The notes beneath the pieces were generated by a model. That model saw only the letters and a list, made by a program, of their open reading frames with translations. It did not search any database and was not told the origin of the DNA. From contig CAYSAG010000137.1 of the NCBI GenBank assembly GCA_964428935.1, forward strand, positions 1 to 12,896: 12,896 bases of DNA. Direction: 5' to 3'. Within the stretch, counting starts at the first letter, position 1, and every line of letters starts with the position of its first letter. Of the stretch, positions 1-7,161 are shown one piece after another. A program made the position numbers and the translations under genes. This stretch comes from JAADHY01 sp964428935. GTDB taxonomy: Bacteria > Planctomycetota > Planctomycetia > Planctomycetales > Planctomycetaceae.

Positions 1-560
1 ATGGTCGAGGTATCCAAAAGCGGCTTGTCTTGGAACCCCTGACGGCTCGCACCCGTCTCGATGACCAACCAAGTAATCAGCGCACCGAGGGCCGTCACGA
101 CAAGACCGTAAACCAGTCGCTGACCGCGAGCCTGCACGCGGAACCGAATGACGTGGGCTGCCAGCAAGTTCAATCCCAGCAGCACGCCAATCGTCCAACC
201 CTTGGGAAAGAAAAACCCGCCGGGCACGACCGGGTGCGACGGAAAGAACGACGGCGGAAAGAAAATCTGGAAGTCAATCCAGGTGAAGAGCGCCCCGAGG
301 TGCAACCACGGGAACTGGTCGTTCAGCAGCTGGCTGAAGTCGATTCGGAAGTACTCGCCGATGACCTGCCAAATGTCTTTGTTGACCTGGGCCAACGTGC
401 CGGCGAACACAATGAAAATGGCCATCGCGAACAGGACGACGGTCAGTTTCAGCGAAGCCATTGCCCGGAGCGCGTTGATCCACGTCGAGTCGGGCAGGCG
501 AGCCAGTCGAGCGTAGTCTGCGTCCGCTCGCGAAAGGTTGACAGCTTCTTCGGTCGTCAT
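1..560 (-). CDS. ResB-like cytochrome c biogenesis protein, N-terminal part (runs off left edge)
   Basis: The frame opens with ATG at 560 on the minus strand and stays open to base 1, giving 186 residues with no stop, so the C-terminus lies outside the window. Residues 1-36 are cytoplasmic and polar. A first membrane helix lies at about 37-57 (LKLTVVLFAMAIFIVFAGTL), followed by the AQVNKDIWQVIGEYF stretch typical of ResB-family N-termini. Further helices are at about 121-138 and 149-167, separated by an aromatic, Pro-rich loop (98-120). ResB/Ccs1 works with CcsA in system II cytochrome c maturation: it handles heme and apocytochrome at the outer face of the inner membrane. Whether a CcsA domain is fused downstream cannot be seen. 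The gene lies 73 bp downstream of the lipoprotein gene on the same strand and is probably cotranscribed with it. The ribosome-binding site is weak (AGGGA about 7 nt before ATG). Family assignment rests on the first 75 residues and topology; it is fairly sure, exact subtype not. Confidence 0.8.
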   Translation of the reverse strand, partial: MTTEEAVNLSRADADYARLARLPDSTWINALRAMASLKLTVVLFAMAIFIVFAGTLAQVNKDIWQVIGEYFRIDFSQLLNDQFPWLHLGALFTWIDFQIFFPPSFFPSHPVVPGGFFFPKGWTIGVLLGLNLLAAHVIRFRVQARGQRLVYGLVVTALGALITWLVIETGASRQGFQDKPLLDTST

Positions 561-573
561 GGAAGTTCCCTGG

Positions 574-583
574 TTTCCGGAAA
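574..583. promoter_or_regulatory. TTTCCGGAAA perfect palindrome in the lipoprotein-resB gap
   Basis: A 10-bp perfect palindrome lies 13 bp ahead of the ResB-like start codon, inside the 73-bp gap between two same-strand genes. It could be an operator or just a chance palindrome. Related looser forms occur at 2360-2371 and 8854-8865. Confidence 0.2.
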
Positions 584-633
584 GTGACGTCGCTTCAAAG
601 ACGGGTCACGTCGCCGAAACGTCCCGCCTCCGC

Positions 634-1821
634 TCACAGCTTCAACGACTGCACGAACTTGCGGAAAGCGGCCTCCTCCTTCGCGGCCAAGTTCTTGTCG
701 CCCTTGAGCTTCACGAACCAAGTCTGGCCCTTCACCGTTACGACGACTCCCAGAATCGACTCGCTTTGGCCAACCAGCCTCACGTACGTCCCGCTCGCAC
801 CGCTCACTTCGATCGGCTCGCTGGACTGTCTCAGCTGCTCGGCCGAAATGGCGGACAGGCCGACCTGTCTGCGCCAGCGGTTGACATTGGACAACAAGTC
901 GCCGCCAGCTGGTGTCACCGTCACTTGGGCCTTTTTGTCGCCGTCCTGGACTTGAAATGCGAGCACGCTGAAGGTGACGGCCGGAGCCGGCTTCCAATGC
1001 TCGGGAGCTTCGAACGAAATCTTCGGCTTGGTACCGGTCGAGGCCGTCGTCTGACCAGCCGGCGTCGGTGCCGCGCCGCCTCCAATCGGCGGGTGTCCGG
1101 CCGGCAGACCCGCTGGCCCACCCGACGGCGCCTTCGGACCTCCCGACGGGCTGACCAGGTTCACGACAATCGCCTCGCCTTCTGCTGTCGTCACCTTCGT
1201 CGTTTCCGACGTCAACTGGTTTGCACTGATTGGCGCCAATCCGAGTTGGCCTCGCCACCTATTCACGTTAGCCAACACGTACTGGTCGTAGTCTCCCGGC
1301 GGCGTGCGCAGGGGAATGACCGACAGGTCCACCGGTCCCTGCTCGGTGGGGACCTTCACCGTAGCGAACCGCATCGACGGACCGCTCTGCTCGACGCGCT
1401 GCCAGCCCTTCGGCAACCTCCACGTGGGCTCGCCGGTCTCCTCCGAGAACCGCACCGACTGAACGAACTGGACGAAGGCGTCCGCTTGCTTGGCCAAGGC
1501 GTCGACCGGGCCAACGGCCTTGAAAAACCAAGTGTCGTCGCCGTGACGAATCATGGCGGCCAACATGCGCCGCGGCTGGTTCGGCTGTGCCGGCTGACCC
1601 ATTCCGTGCGGAGGCATCATGGGCATGGAGGCACTGGCCGAATGAGCGAGCTGCTCTTGTTTCGGCACGGTGTACGTCACGACTTCGTCCGAGCGGTCGC
1701 AGCCGGCGAGAAAAAGACTGACGCAAGCCAGCAGCACGGAACTAGACGCAAGCAAGAAAGTCGAGGCCGGTCGAGACAGGGCGTTGCGGTCGTCGGTGCG
1801 TTGCATTCTTCTGGTATTCAT
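634..1821 (-). CDS. Lipoprotein with two permuted copies of a two-part module
   Basis: The product has 395 residues. Residues 20-40 are hydrophobic and end in a lipobox, LAG followed by Cys41, so it should be lipidated and exported. After a Met/Pro/Gln-rich linker (60-85), block B1 (86-125, with DDTWFFKAVG and FVQFVQSVRF) is followed by block A1 (about 132-223, with NVNRWRGQLGLAPISANQL). A Gly/Pro/Ala linker (225-265) leads to A2 (about 270-350, with NVNRWRRQVGLSAISAEQL) and B2 (about 357-395, with GQTWFVKLKG and FRKFVQSLKL). The two copies are clearly related to each other but the B part precedes A in the first copy and follows it in the second. I recall similar uncharacterised planctomycete lipoproteins but no function. 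The start at 1821 has no clear Shine-Dalgarno; ATG at 1806 (Met6) is an alternative. It is the first gene of a likely unit with the ResB-like gene, so a cell-envelope role near cytochrome c maturation is possible but unproven. Confidence 0.85.
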   Translation of the reverse strand: MNTRRMQRTDDRNALSRPASTFLLASSSVLLACVSLFLAGCDRSDEVVTYTVPKQEQLAHSASASMPMMPPHGMGQPAQPNQPRRMLAAMIRHGDDTWFFKAVGPVDALAKQADAFVQFVQSVRFSEETGEPTWRLPKGWQRVEQSGPSMRFATVKVPTEQGPVDLSVIPLRTPPGDYDQYVLANVNRWRGQLGLAPISANQLTSETTKVTTAEGEAIVVNLVSPSGGPKAPSGGPAGLPAGHPPIGGGAAPTPAGQTTASTGTKPKISFEAPEHWKPAPAVTFSVLAFQVQDGDKKAQVTVTPAGGDLLSNVNRWRRQVGLSAISAEQLRQSSEPIEVSGASGTYVRLVGQSESILGVVVTVKGQTWFVKLKGDKNLAAKEEAAFRKFVQSLKL

Positions 1822-2081
1822 AATTCTGCAGGCTTTCGCTCTTGGACACGCTGTCCGGCAAGGTACAGCGGGAATGGGTCTGGGAGGAACGGTTGTTGAC
1901 TTGAAACTGACAGCGGCGGACTTGGGTGAACCGTTCGAACAGACGGTGGTGGCGCGGAGCGGCCTTTGCAGCTGTCACCGTGGCCCGCGGTCCTGTCCTC
2001 ACTCGCAAAGCCGACTCCGCAACACAACTTGGCTGGCAGCCGTGTGGCTGAACTCCACCAAATGCCAATTGGTGAGGTCGA

Positions 2082-2087
2082 ATTATA
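2082..2087 (-). promoter_or_regulatory. Candidate -10 box (TATAAT) for the lipoprotein-resB unit
   Basis: The minus strand reads TATAAT, an exact sigma-70 -10 match in otherwise GC-rich DNA. The hexamer 17 nt upstream, TTTCCC, matches the -35 consensus at only three positions. A start here would give a leader of about 255 nt before the lipoprotein ATG at 1821. Support is the exact hexamer and orientation only. Confidence 0.3.
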
Positions 2088-2611
2088 GCCGGCTGGCGGG
2101 TAGTGGGAAAGCGTGGGGAAAAGCGAACCCGCGCAAAGCTTGACGGCAGGGCTGGCGTTTTCCCGAGGCGGCTTCCACGTGCACGTGCTGTTCTTGGCAA
2201 GCATTCTGGTCTGCGGACTTGGGTTTGCCTCGTGAGACCGAACCGGTCCCGAAACGTCTTGTCGCGGTCCTCGAAACGGCTGGCCGGGACTGTTGCGGTC
2301 CAGTGCCTCGCGGCTTGGCACGAGACGTGCACCGCCCGTGCCTGTGGCGGCACCGAGACTTTCCCGCGAAAAACGAGCGTCCTTGTTGCAAAACTTACGA
2401 TTCTGCGGCGGCAAGCGTTGTAATTTTTGCAAGGGCGGTCGTGGCTTCGAGTTCACGGCGACGAGACTTCCCAAACGACCCCGCCGCTGAACCGCTCCGC
2501 CTGGTTCTTGACAAGCTGGCTTTGCTGCGAGGAGGGTAGAGTCTTTGCGGTCAAGATGCGCGACGTGCGCCCATGACTTGAACGCCGTAACTTGTCACGT
2601 TCTCTTCGGTT

Positions 2612-2637
2612 GTGGAGCAAGCAGGTGCTTGCTCCAC
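2612..2637. promoter_or_regulatory. 26-bp inverted repeat upstream of the thioredoxin-protease gene
   Basis: The arms are GTGGAGCAAGCA and TGCTTGCTCCAC, a perfect 12-bp match around a 2-bp GG centre. It lies 43 bp before the ATG at 2681 and 33 bp before its Shine-Dalgarno. As DNA it looks like an operator for a dimeric regulator; as RNA it would fold into an 11-bp stem with an AGGU loop in the leader. No T-tract follows, so it is not a typical intrinsic terminator. Ten bases of one arm (TGCTTGCTCC) recur at 8618-8627. Confidence 0.5.
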
Positions 2638-2670
2638 GTTAGGAAACCGATTCGGAAAGGATTCCAAACT

Positions 2671-2674
2671 GGAG
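2671..2674 (+). promoter_or_regulatory. Shine-Dalgarno GGAG deciding the start at 2681
   Basis: GGAG sits 6 nt before ATG 2681. The frame is open further upstream to a GTG at 2612, but that GTG is the first codon-like triplet of the palindrome and has no ribosome-binding site, so 2681 is preferred. Confidence 0.6.
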
Positions 2675-2680
2675 AAAGCC

Positions 2681-4459
2681 ATGACGGCTGTTTCGACCCT
2701 GTTGGTTTCGCTGATTTTCGCGGCCGGCGCCCCTCGAAACGTTCTCCTCGACTTCTCGGCAACCTGGTGCGGCCCCTGCCAGCAAATGAAGCCTGTGGTG
2801 GCCGAGCTGGAACGGCAAGGCTTGCCCGTCGTTCAAGTCGACATCGACCAGCACCCCGACCTGGCACGAAAGTTCGGCGTTCAAAGCGTGCCCACGTTTG
2901 TGCTGCTCATTGACGGCCGTGTAGTGGACCGCGTGGTCGGGGTCACGTCGAGCTCACGTTTGCGGCAAATGGCCTTGCGAGCTCAACAGGCCCGAATGCG
3001 GGAGCACGCTCGGCTCGCCAGCACGGCAGACACGTCGGTGGTTCGAGCGAACAACGAGCGGTTGAGCGAGGAACGGAGCCGGTCGTCGCTGGTCGAGCCG
3101 GACCTGTCGTGCTGTGTTCGCATTCGGGTGCGTGACCACGGTGGCATTAGCTTCGGCTCAGGGACAATCATTGCCAGCCAACCCGGACGGTCTGTCATTC
3201 TGACGTGCGGCCACATTTTTCGTGAGCTGGACACAGGGTCGCGAATCAAGGTCGACGTGTTTCACGGCGACGAGGTCGAAACCTTCGACGGCCGCGTCGT
3301 GTGTTACGACCTGGAAGCGGATGTCGGGCTCATGACCATCGACAGCCTGCTCCAGCTGCCCTCCGCCCCGGTGGCTCCCGAAGGCTACCAGCTTCGAGTG
3401 GGCGAGCCGGTGGTGAGTTTCGGCTGCAGCGGCGGCGAGGCCCCCACCCGTCAGTCGCTGCAAGTCACGGCGTTGAACCGTTACTTGGGCCCGGACAACG
3501 TGGAGTGCACCGGCGTGCCCGTCCAGGGACGGTCCGGCGGCGGTCTGTTCAACCTCCGAGGCGAAGTGGTGGGCGTCTGCATTGCCGCCGACCCGCAAGA
3601 CCGACGCGGCCTGTACGCGGGCCCGAAAGCCGTCCACGCCGTGCTGCGTCGAGCCGGGCTGGACTACCTGTTCCGACGCTCGTCCGAGCCGCCGGCCACG
3701 CCGCGACTGGCCCGTTCCGACTCGACCGCCTCCGGCCGCCGTCCGCCGCGTGCGTCGACCGCTACAGCGGCGGCCGTGTCGCCGTCCGAGCCGTTCGTTC
3801 GGCCGCGGAGCCTCTCGCCAGCCCGAGCCGCTGTGGCACGGACCCCCGCTGCCGAAGCGTCCGGTCGACTCGACGTGTCTCCCGCCAGCGTGCAGCCGGT
3901 GGACGCAGCCACAACGGTTCACGTTGGCCAAAGCGACGGCCGAACGACCGACCGGCCCGACCGCTCGCCCGACGACGTCTTTCTTCCACCGCAGTTGGTC
4001 CGTAGCGGCTCGGCCGACCTCCAGCGAGGTCTGACGGCGACCGCCGCTCCGTCCCGCTCGTCTGCCGGCCCGCGTCCAGTCAGTCTCGCTCAGCCGCCGG
4101 CCGACCGCGTGCCCGTCGAGGTGCTCGAAGACGCCGAGGCCGTGCGTCGCGCTTTTGGCGAGCTGGGCGAGGCCGAGGTGGTTTGCATTATTCGCCCGCT
4201 GCGAAACCCCACGGCCGTCAGCCGAGTGGTCATCATTCGGCGAGCCAGCCCGAAGTTCGTCGCCGACCTGGTCGGAGAAATGGAGCGACGCGAACGGAGG
4301 GGGCCGACGGCCTCGACGGCGAGCCGCTCGGCCCGTGGGTTTTTCAGGCCCTCTGCGCCGGTGCGGCCCGCGGCGTACACGGTCAACGAGGTGCGCCCCT
4401 CGCAGCTGCAGTTCCAGCAGCTTCGTGTGCGTCGGTTCGAGCGGGCCACGGTGCGCTGA
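2681..4459 (+). CDS. Thioredoxin domain fused to trypsin-like serine protease with novel C-terminal domain
   Basis: The product has 592 residues. A hydrophobic N-terminal stretch (2-17), lacking the usual positive charge, probably acts as a signal peptide or anchor. A thioredoxin fold follows (about 20-97): WCGPC at 29-33 is the redox-active motif and VPTF at 70-73 carries the cis-Pro. An Arg/Ser-rich linker (100-140) joins a trypsin-like domain (about 142-350) with a recognisable triad: His178 in LTCGH, Asp214 in EADVGL, Ser285 in GRSGGGLF. Residues about 358-476 are low-complexity Ser/Pro/Ala/Arg. Residues 477-536 form a compact predicted domain with two hydrophobic strands (VVCIIRP and RVVIIRR), followed by a basic tail. 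The protein likely works outside the cytoplasm as a disulfide-handling, possibly regulated, protease. It stands alone on its strand, convergent with the next gene; a large palindrome precedes it. Individual domain calls are firm; the combined function is inferred. Confidence 0.88.
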   Translation: MTAVSTLLVSLIFAAGAPRNVLLDFSATWCGPCQQMKPVVAELERQGLPVVQVDIDQHPDLARKFGVQSVPTFVLLIDGRVVDRVVGVTSSSRLRQMALRAQQARMREHARLASTADTSVVRANNERLSEERSRSSLVEPDLSCCVRIRVRDHGGISFGSGTIIASQPGRSVILTCGHIFRELDTGSRIKVDVFHGDEVETFDGRVVCYDLEADVGLMTIDSLLQLPSAPVAPEGYQLRVGEPVVSFGCSGGEAPTRQSLQVTALNRYLGPDNVECTGVPVQGRSGGGLFNLRGEVVGVCIAADPQDRRGLYAGPKAVHAVLRRAGLDYLFRRSSEPPATPRLARSDSTASGRRPPRASTATAAAVSPSEPFVRPRSLSPARAAVARTPAAEASGRLDVSPASVQPVDAATTVHVGQSDGRTTDRPDRSPDDVFLPPQLVRSGSADLQRGLTATAAPSRSSAGPRPVSLAQPPADRVPVEVLEDAEAVRRAFGELGEAEVVCIIRPLRNPTAVSRVVIIRRASPKFVADLVGEMERRERRGPTASTASRSARGFFRPSAPVRPAAYTVNEVRPSQLQFQQLRVRRFERATVR

Positions 4460-4580
4460 ACGGACGAGGACCCGGAGCGGCCGAGGCGACCGACGGCCCG
4501 ACAACCCGCACCGCGCGACGGCCTCGCAGGCTCAGCGACTACGTCTCTTCAACGCGGAGTTCTCGTCGGTTGGACGCCGC

Positions 4581-5207
4581 TCACAAGCAGAGCCCGGCCG
4601 TCAATGTGGCGAAGGCCAGCAGTCCAGCCACCAGCAGCACTCCGCCCAGCAGTCGCTTCTTGGGACGCCGAGCCCAAATGTAAATGCCCGACAGCACCCA
4701 AAACCAAATGGCCACCGCCACGGCGTCCACCGTCGCTCCCCACAGCCGGTGGGTCCAGTACGGCTGGCCGTAGCCGTGCACGAAGTGCAAAAAGTGAATC
4801 AACCGCACGCTGGAGAACGGCTGCTGCCTTTCGACGACCAACTGTTTCTCGGGTCGGTTCCACGTCACTCGGTAGTGTCCGGCTCCGGAAATGCGGAACA
4901 CGACCAGTCGGTCGGGCGTGGGCCGTCCTTGAATTCGGTGCGGGCCCTCCAGACCCAAGAGCTTCAGAATGGCCTTCGCCTGCTCGGCTGGCGAGCGGGG
5001 GAAGTCGTCACCCGGAACGAAGTTCACCCGCCGCACCACCTTCCACTCCGGTGGCCCGACCTGTAGCGTCTCGCGCACGAAGTCCGGGTGGTTCAGCAGA
5101 AACGCGCTGGTGCCGTAGACCAACATCCAAGGCGTCAGGAACACGCCCAAGTAGAGGTGGAGTGAACGGATCCAACGGTCCAGCGTTTGAACGGACGGGC
5201 GCTTCAT
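4581..5207 (-). CDS. PepSY-associated TM helix family protein, short form
   Basis: The product has 208 residues from ATG 5207, which has GGAGG 11 nt upstream; the frame is open further to 5276 but without support for an earlier start. Topology: helix 1 at 17-38, a soluble central region (41-134), helix 2 at 155-179, helix 3 at 185-206. The N-terminal RWIRSLHLYLGVFLTPWMLV and the HFLHFVHGYG...WTHRLWG segment resemble PepSY-associated TM proteins, which are often linked to iron or heme reduction at the inner membrane. Histidines at 17, 40, 138, 141, 144 and 153 lie in or beside the helices and could bind heme, but this is inference. It is much shorter than multi-domain PepSY proteins (about 400-500 residues) and holds a single soluble region. 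It converges on the thioredoxin-protease gene (121-bp gap, no clear terminator hairpin) and lies 448 bp beyond the oxidoreductase gene on the same strand. Confidence 0.75.
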   Translation of the reverse strand: MKRPSVQTLDRWIRSLHLYLGVFLTPWMLVYGTSAFLLNHPDFVRETLQVGPPEWKVVRRVNFVPGDDFPRSPAEQAKAILKLLGLEGPHRIQGRPTPDRLVVFRISGAGHYRVTWNRPEKQLVVERQQPFSSVRLIHFLHFVHGYGQPYWTHRLWGATVDAVAVAIWFWVLSGIYIWARRPKKRLLGGVLLVAGLLAFATLTAGLCL

Positions 5208-5655
5208 GGCAGTGACAACCTCCGTTTGCTGCGAAAGAAACGAGTCGCGACCGAAGCCTCGGCGCCGGCGGTTCACCTGTCAGGCCAGCCAGCGTCGATT
5301 GGGTGGGAGAGGTGAGGCGGGTGGGAGCAGACAGGCAAGGGGCGGGTTCCGCCTGAAGTGGCGGACTTCGCGAAGCATTTGTTGGCGTCGCCGGGCCGGA
5401 GACCGAAGGCCGGTCACCTCGAAACCATTGGCCAACGTGCCAACAAGTAACGGCCGCCGGGGACTCCGTCCGGCTCAGCCGAAGTCCGGGCAGACTTTCG
5501 ACGACATGCGCCTGCCGCGTCGCCGAGGAACGGCTCGCTCTGCACCCGGAGCCTTTCCGCTCCCACGCCGGCACGCGTCACCGCTGGTCGCTCGGCGTCG
5601 CGGCAGGCCCTCGTTCTGGACCGGCAGAGTGGGTGGTGCGCCCAACTGACGCGGC
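5208..5655. other. Intergenic region, 448 bp
   Basis: This lies between two minus-strand genes, downstream of the oxidoreductase and upstream of the PepSY-type gene. Its frames give Arg/Pro-rich sequence with no domain-like pattern. It contains a TTGGC-N6-GCCAA inverted repeat at 5428-5443, about 220 bp upstream of the PepSY-type start, which could be a regulator site. No hairpin followed by a T-tract was found after the oxidoreductase stop. Confidence 0.55.
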
Positions 5656-7161
5656 TCACACCTGGTCGGCCCGCGGGCACACGAAGCCTTCGCGGTACTT
5701 GCGGGTGACCAGCGCCGTGGCCTCGGGCGACTCGGGGAACACCTCCTTCTCGGGGTCGAACTTCAGCAGCGGTCCGAGCGAAATCGGGTACTTCTTCAAG
5801 TCGACCCCGTTGTCGACCAGGTGCTGGACGGTCCGCTCCAACGTGGCCACGTTGTCGTCCAGGCTCTTGACGTCCTGCAAGACCTTCCTCAGCTCGTCGA
5901 CCGACACCTTGTTCTGCTCACCCAAGTAGTACGAAATGTTACCCAGGTGGCTGAGCGCTGCGGAGAGGTGTCCCTCAATGACCGGAGCGTTCAAAATACT
6001 GGGGTCGTCCTGGCGAATGGCTTCGACGAAGTTGCCGAAGTGGTCACCGGCCCCTTTGAACTCCTTCACCACGTTGAACTTCTTGTCGTAGACCAGGCAG
6101 TGGTTGTAGGTCCGCTGGACCAGGTAGCCCTCGGTGCCGTAGAAAATGACGCCAATCCGGTTGCCCTTCTTGCTTTGGAACAGTCGGTTGATTTCGTCGT
6201 CCTTCGAGTTGTCGACCGACAGGCCGCGGACCTCGAAAACAATGCACTTGTCGCCGTAGTCGTAAATCGACACTTCGGTGTTGGCCGTGTCTCCAGCGTC
6301 GACGTAGTTGTCGTCGTGACGCTCCGCCTGGTACCCCAGCCGCCCTCCGTAAGTGATGACCGTGTTCGGGTGACGGTTCAGTCCCAGGCCCCACCGAGCA
6401 ATGTCGGTCTGGTGTGGGCCTTGGTTGCCCAAGTCGCCGTTGCCGTAAAGTCTTTGCCAGTGCCAGTCGTAGTGGAACCGCGGCCGGGTCAGACGCGGCG
6501 TGGTGAACGGCGCCGGTCCGCTCCACAAGTCGAAGTCCACTTCGGGTGGAATCGGGTAGTCGCCCAAAGGACCAATCGACTTGCGTCGCTTGTAGCACAG
6601 GCCGCGGGCGAACTTGACCTCACCAATTCCGCCCTGTTGCAAGAACTGAATGGCCTCGCGGACAGCCGAGTGCGACCGGCACTGCGTGCCGACTTGGCAA
6701 ATGCGGCCGTACTTCTTGGCCGCCGCCACCAAGGCCGCTCCCTCGGCAATCTCGTGGCACACCGGCTTCTCAATGTACGCGTGCTTGCCGGCTTTCATGG
6801 CCCAGACGCCGCACAGGGCGTGCCAGTGGTTGGGCGTGGCCGTGCTAATGGCGTCGAGCGACGGGTCGGCGAACGCCTCCCGCATGTCCCGGACGAACTT
6901 GGGCTTGAACCCCTGCTTTTGGGCTACCTGAGCCGTCCGCTTCTCGCCGACCTTTTCGTCGACGTCGACAATGTACGTAATGACCGTGTGCGGGTTGTCG
7001 ATCCACGCGGAAATGTGGTTGCTTCCCCGTCCGCGGCAACCAATGACAGCAATTTCGATTTTCTCGTTCGGGCTCTTCGCCTTGGCAATGTACGGCGCCG
7101 CCAACACGGCCGCCCCCGCCAACGACTGCTTCACAAACCGTCTTCGGTTCATTCGAGTCAT
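5656..7161 (-). CDS. Tat-exported Gfo/Idh/MocA family oxidoreductase
   Basis: The product has 501 residues. It starts with a twin-arginine signal, NRRRFVKQSLAGAAVLAAPY, so it should be exported folded with its cofactor. A Rossmann NAD(P)-binding domain follows (about 35-160): AVIGCRGRGSNH at 38-49 is the dinucleotide loop, TATPNHWHA at 107-115 and the conserved EKP at 131-133 are family hallmarks. The C-terminal domain has GNQGPHQTDIARW (245-257), where His250 and Asp253 match the usual catalytic positions. Planctomycetes carry many such paralogues, generally assumed to act on sugars or inositol-like compounds; the substrate here cannot be read from the sequence. Start 7161 is chosen because a twin AAGGAG precedes it by 8 nt; Met4 is an alternative. 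It is divergent from the aldolase gene, suggesting a shared control region and perhaps a shared sugar-acid route. Ile is almost always ATT (about 29 of 33). Confidence 0.93.
   Translation of the reverse strand: MTRMNRRRFVKQSLAGAAVLAAPYIAKAKSPNEKIEIAVIGCRGRGSNHISAWIDNPHTVITYIVDVDEKVGEKRTAQVAQKQGFKPKFVRDMREAFADPSLDAISTATPNHWHALCGVWAMKAGKHAYIEKPVCHEIAEGAALVAAAKKYGRICQVGTQCRSHSAVREAIQFLQQGGIGEVKFARGLCYKRRKSIGPLGDYPIPPEVDFDLWSGPAPFTTPRLTRPRFHYDWHWQRLYGNGDLGNQGPHQTDIARWGLGLNRHPNTVITYGGRLGYQAERHDDNYVDAGDTANTEVSIYDYGDKCIVFEVRGLSVDNSKDDEINRLFQSKKGNRIGVIFYGTEGYLVQRTYNHCLVYDKKFNVVKEFKGAGDHFGNFVEAIRQDDPSILNAPVIEGHLSAALSHLGNISYYLGEQNKVSVDELRKVLQDVKSLDDNVATLERTVQHLVDNGVDLKKYPISLGPLLKFDPEKEVFPESPEATALVTRKYREGFVCPRADQV

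Larger units (their letters stand above)
1822..2680. other. Divergent intergenic region, 859 bp
   Basis: This gap separates the minus-strand lipoprotein gene from the plus-strand thioredoxin-protease gene. It holds a TATAAT box on the minus strand (2082-2087) and a 26-bp inverted repeat (2612-2637), both listed separately. Open frames across it translate to Arg/Pro/Ser-rich sequence without domain-like patterns, hydrophobic segments or good ribosome-binding sites, so I see no gene. No tRNA T-loop signature or direct-repeat array was found. It probably holds the control regions of both flanking units. Confidence 0.6.

Noticed and set aside
538..1899. Long plus-strand open frame (453 codons) antisense to the lipoprotein
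   Set aside because: Its translation is Arg/His/Leu-rich without domains; the minus strand has a lipobox and internally repeated motifs, so this frame is a shadow of GC-rich codons.
1818..2474. Minus-strand open frame of 218 codons upstream of the lipoprotein
   Set aside because: No domain pattern or ribosome-binding site; it overlaps the likely promoter region and ends at the lipoprotein start.
2508..2513. TTGACA as a -35 box for the thioredoxin-protease gene
   Set aside because: No -10-like hexamer is found at 15-20 nt spacing; GGAGGG occupies that position.
2612..2680. GTG at 2612 as an earlier start of the thioredoxin-protease
   Set aside because: It would add 23 residues encoded partly by the palindrome, and has no Shine-Dalgarno; ATG 2681 has GGAG at good spacing. 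The extension would give the signal segment a charged start, so it is not wholly excluded.
3752..4110. Ser/Pro/Ala/Arg-rich stretch of the protease as a tandem repeat
   Set aside because: It is compositionally biased but no unit repeats with a fixed period; treated as a linker.
3158..4504. Long minus-strand open frame (448 codons) across the thioredoxin-protease gene
   Set aside because: Arg/Gly/His-rich with no recognisable fold, and the opposite strand shows catalytic motifs in order.
4460..4580. Bidirectional terminator between the convergent thioredoxin-protease and PepSY-type genes
   Set aside because: No stem of more than a few base pairs with a following T-tract could be found on either strand.
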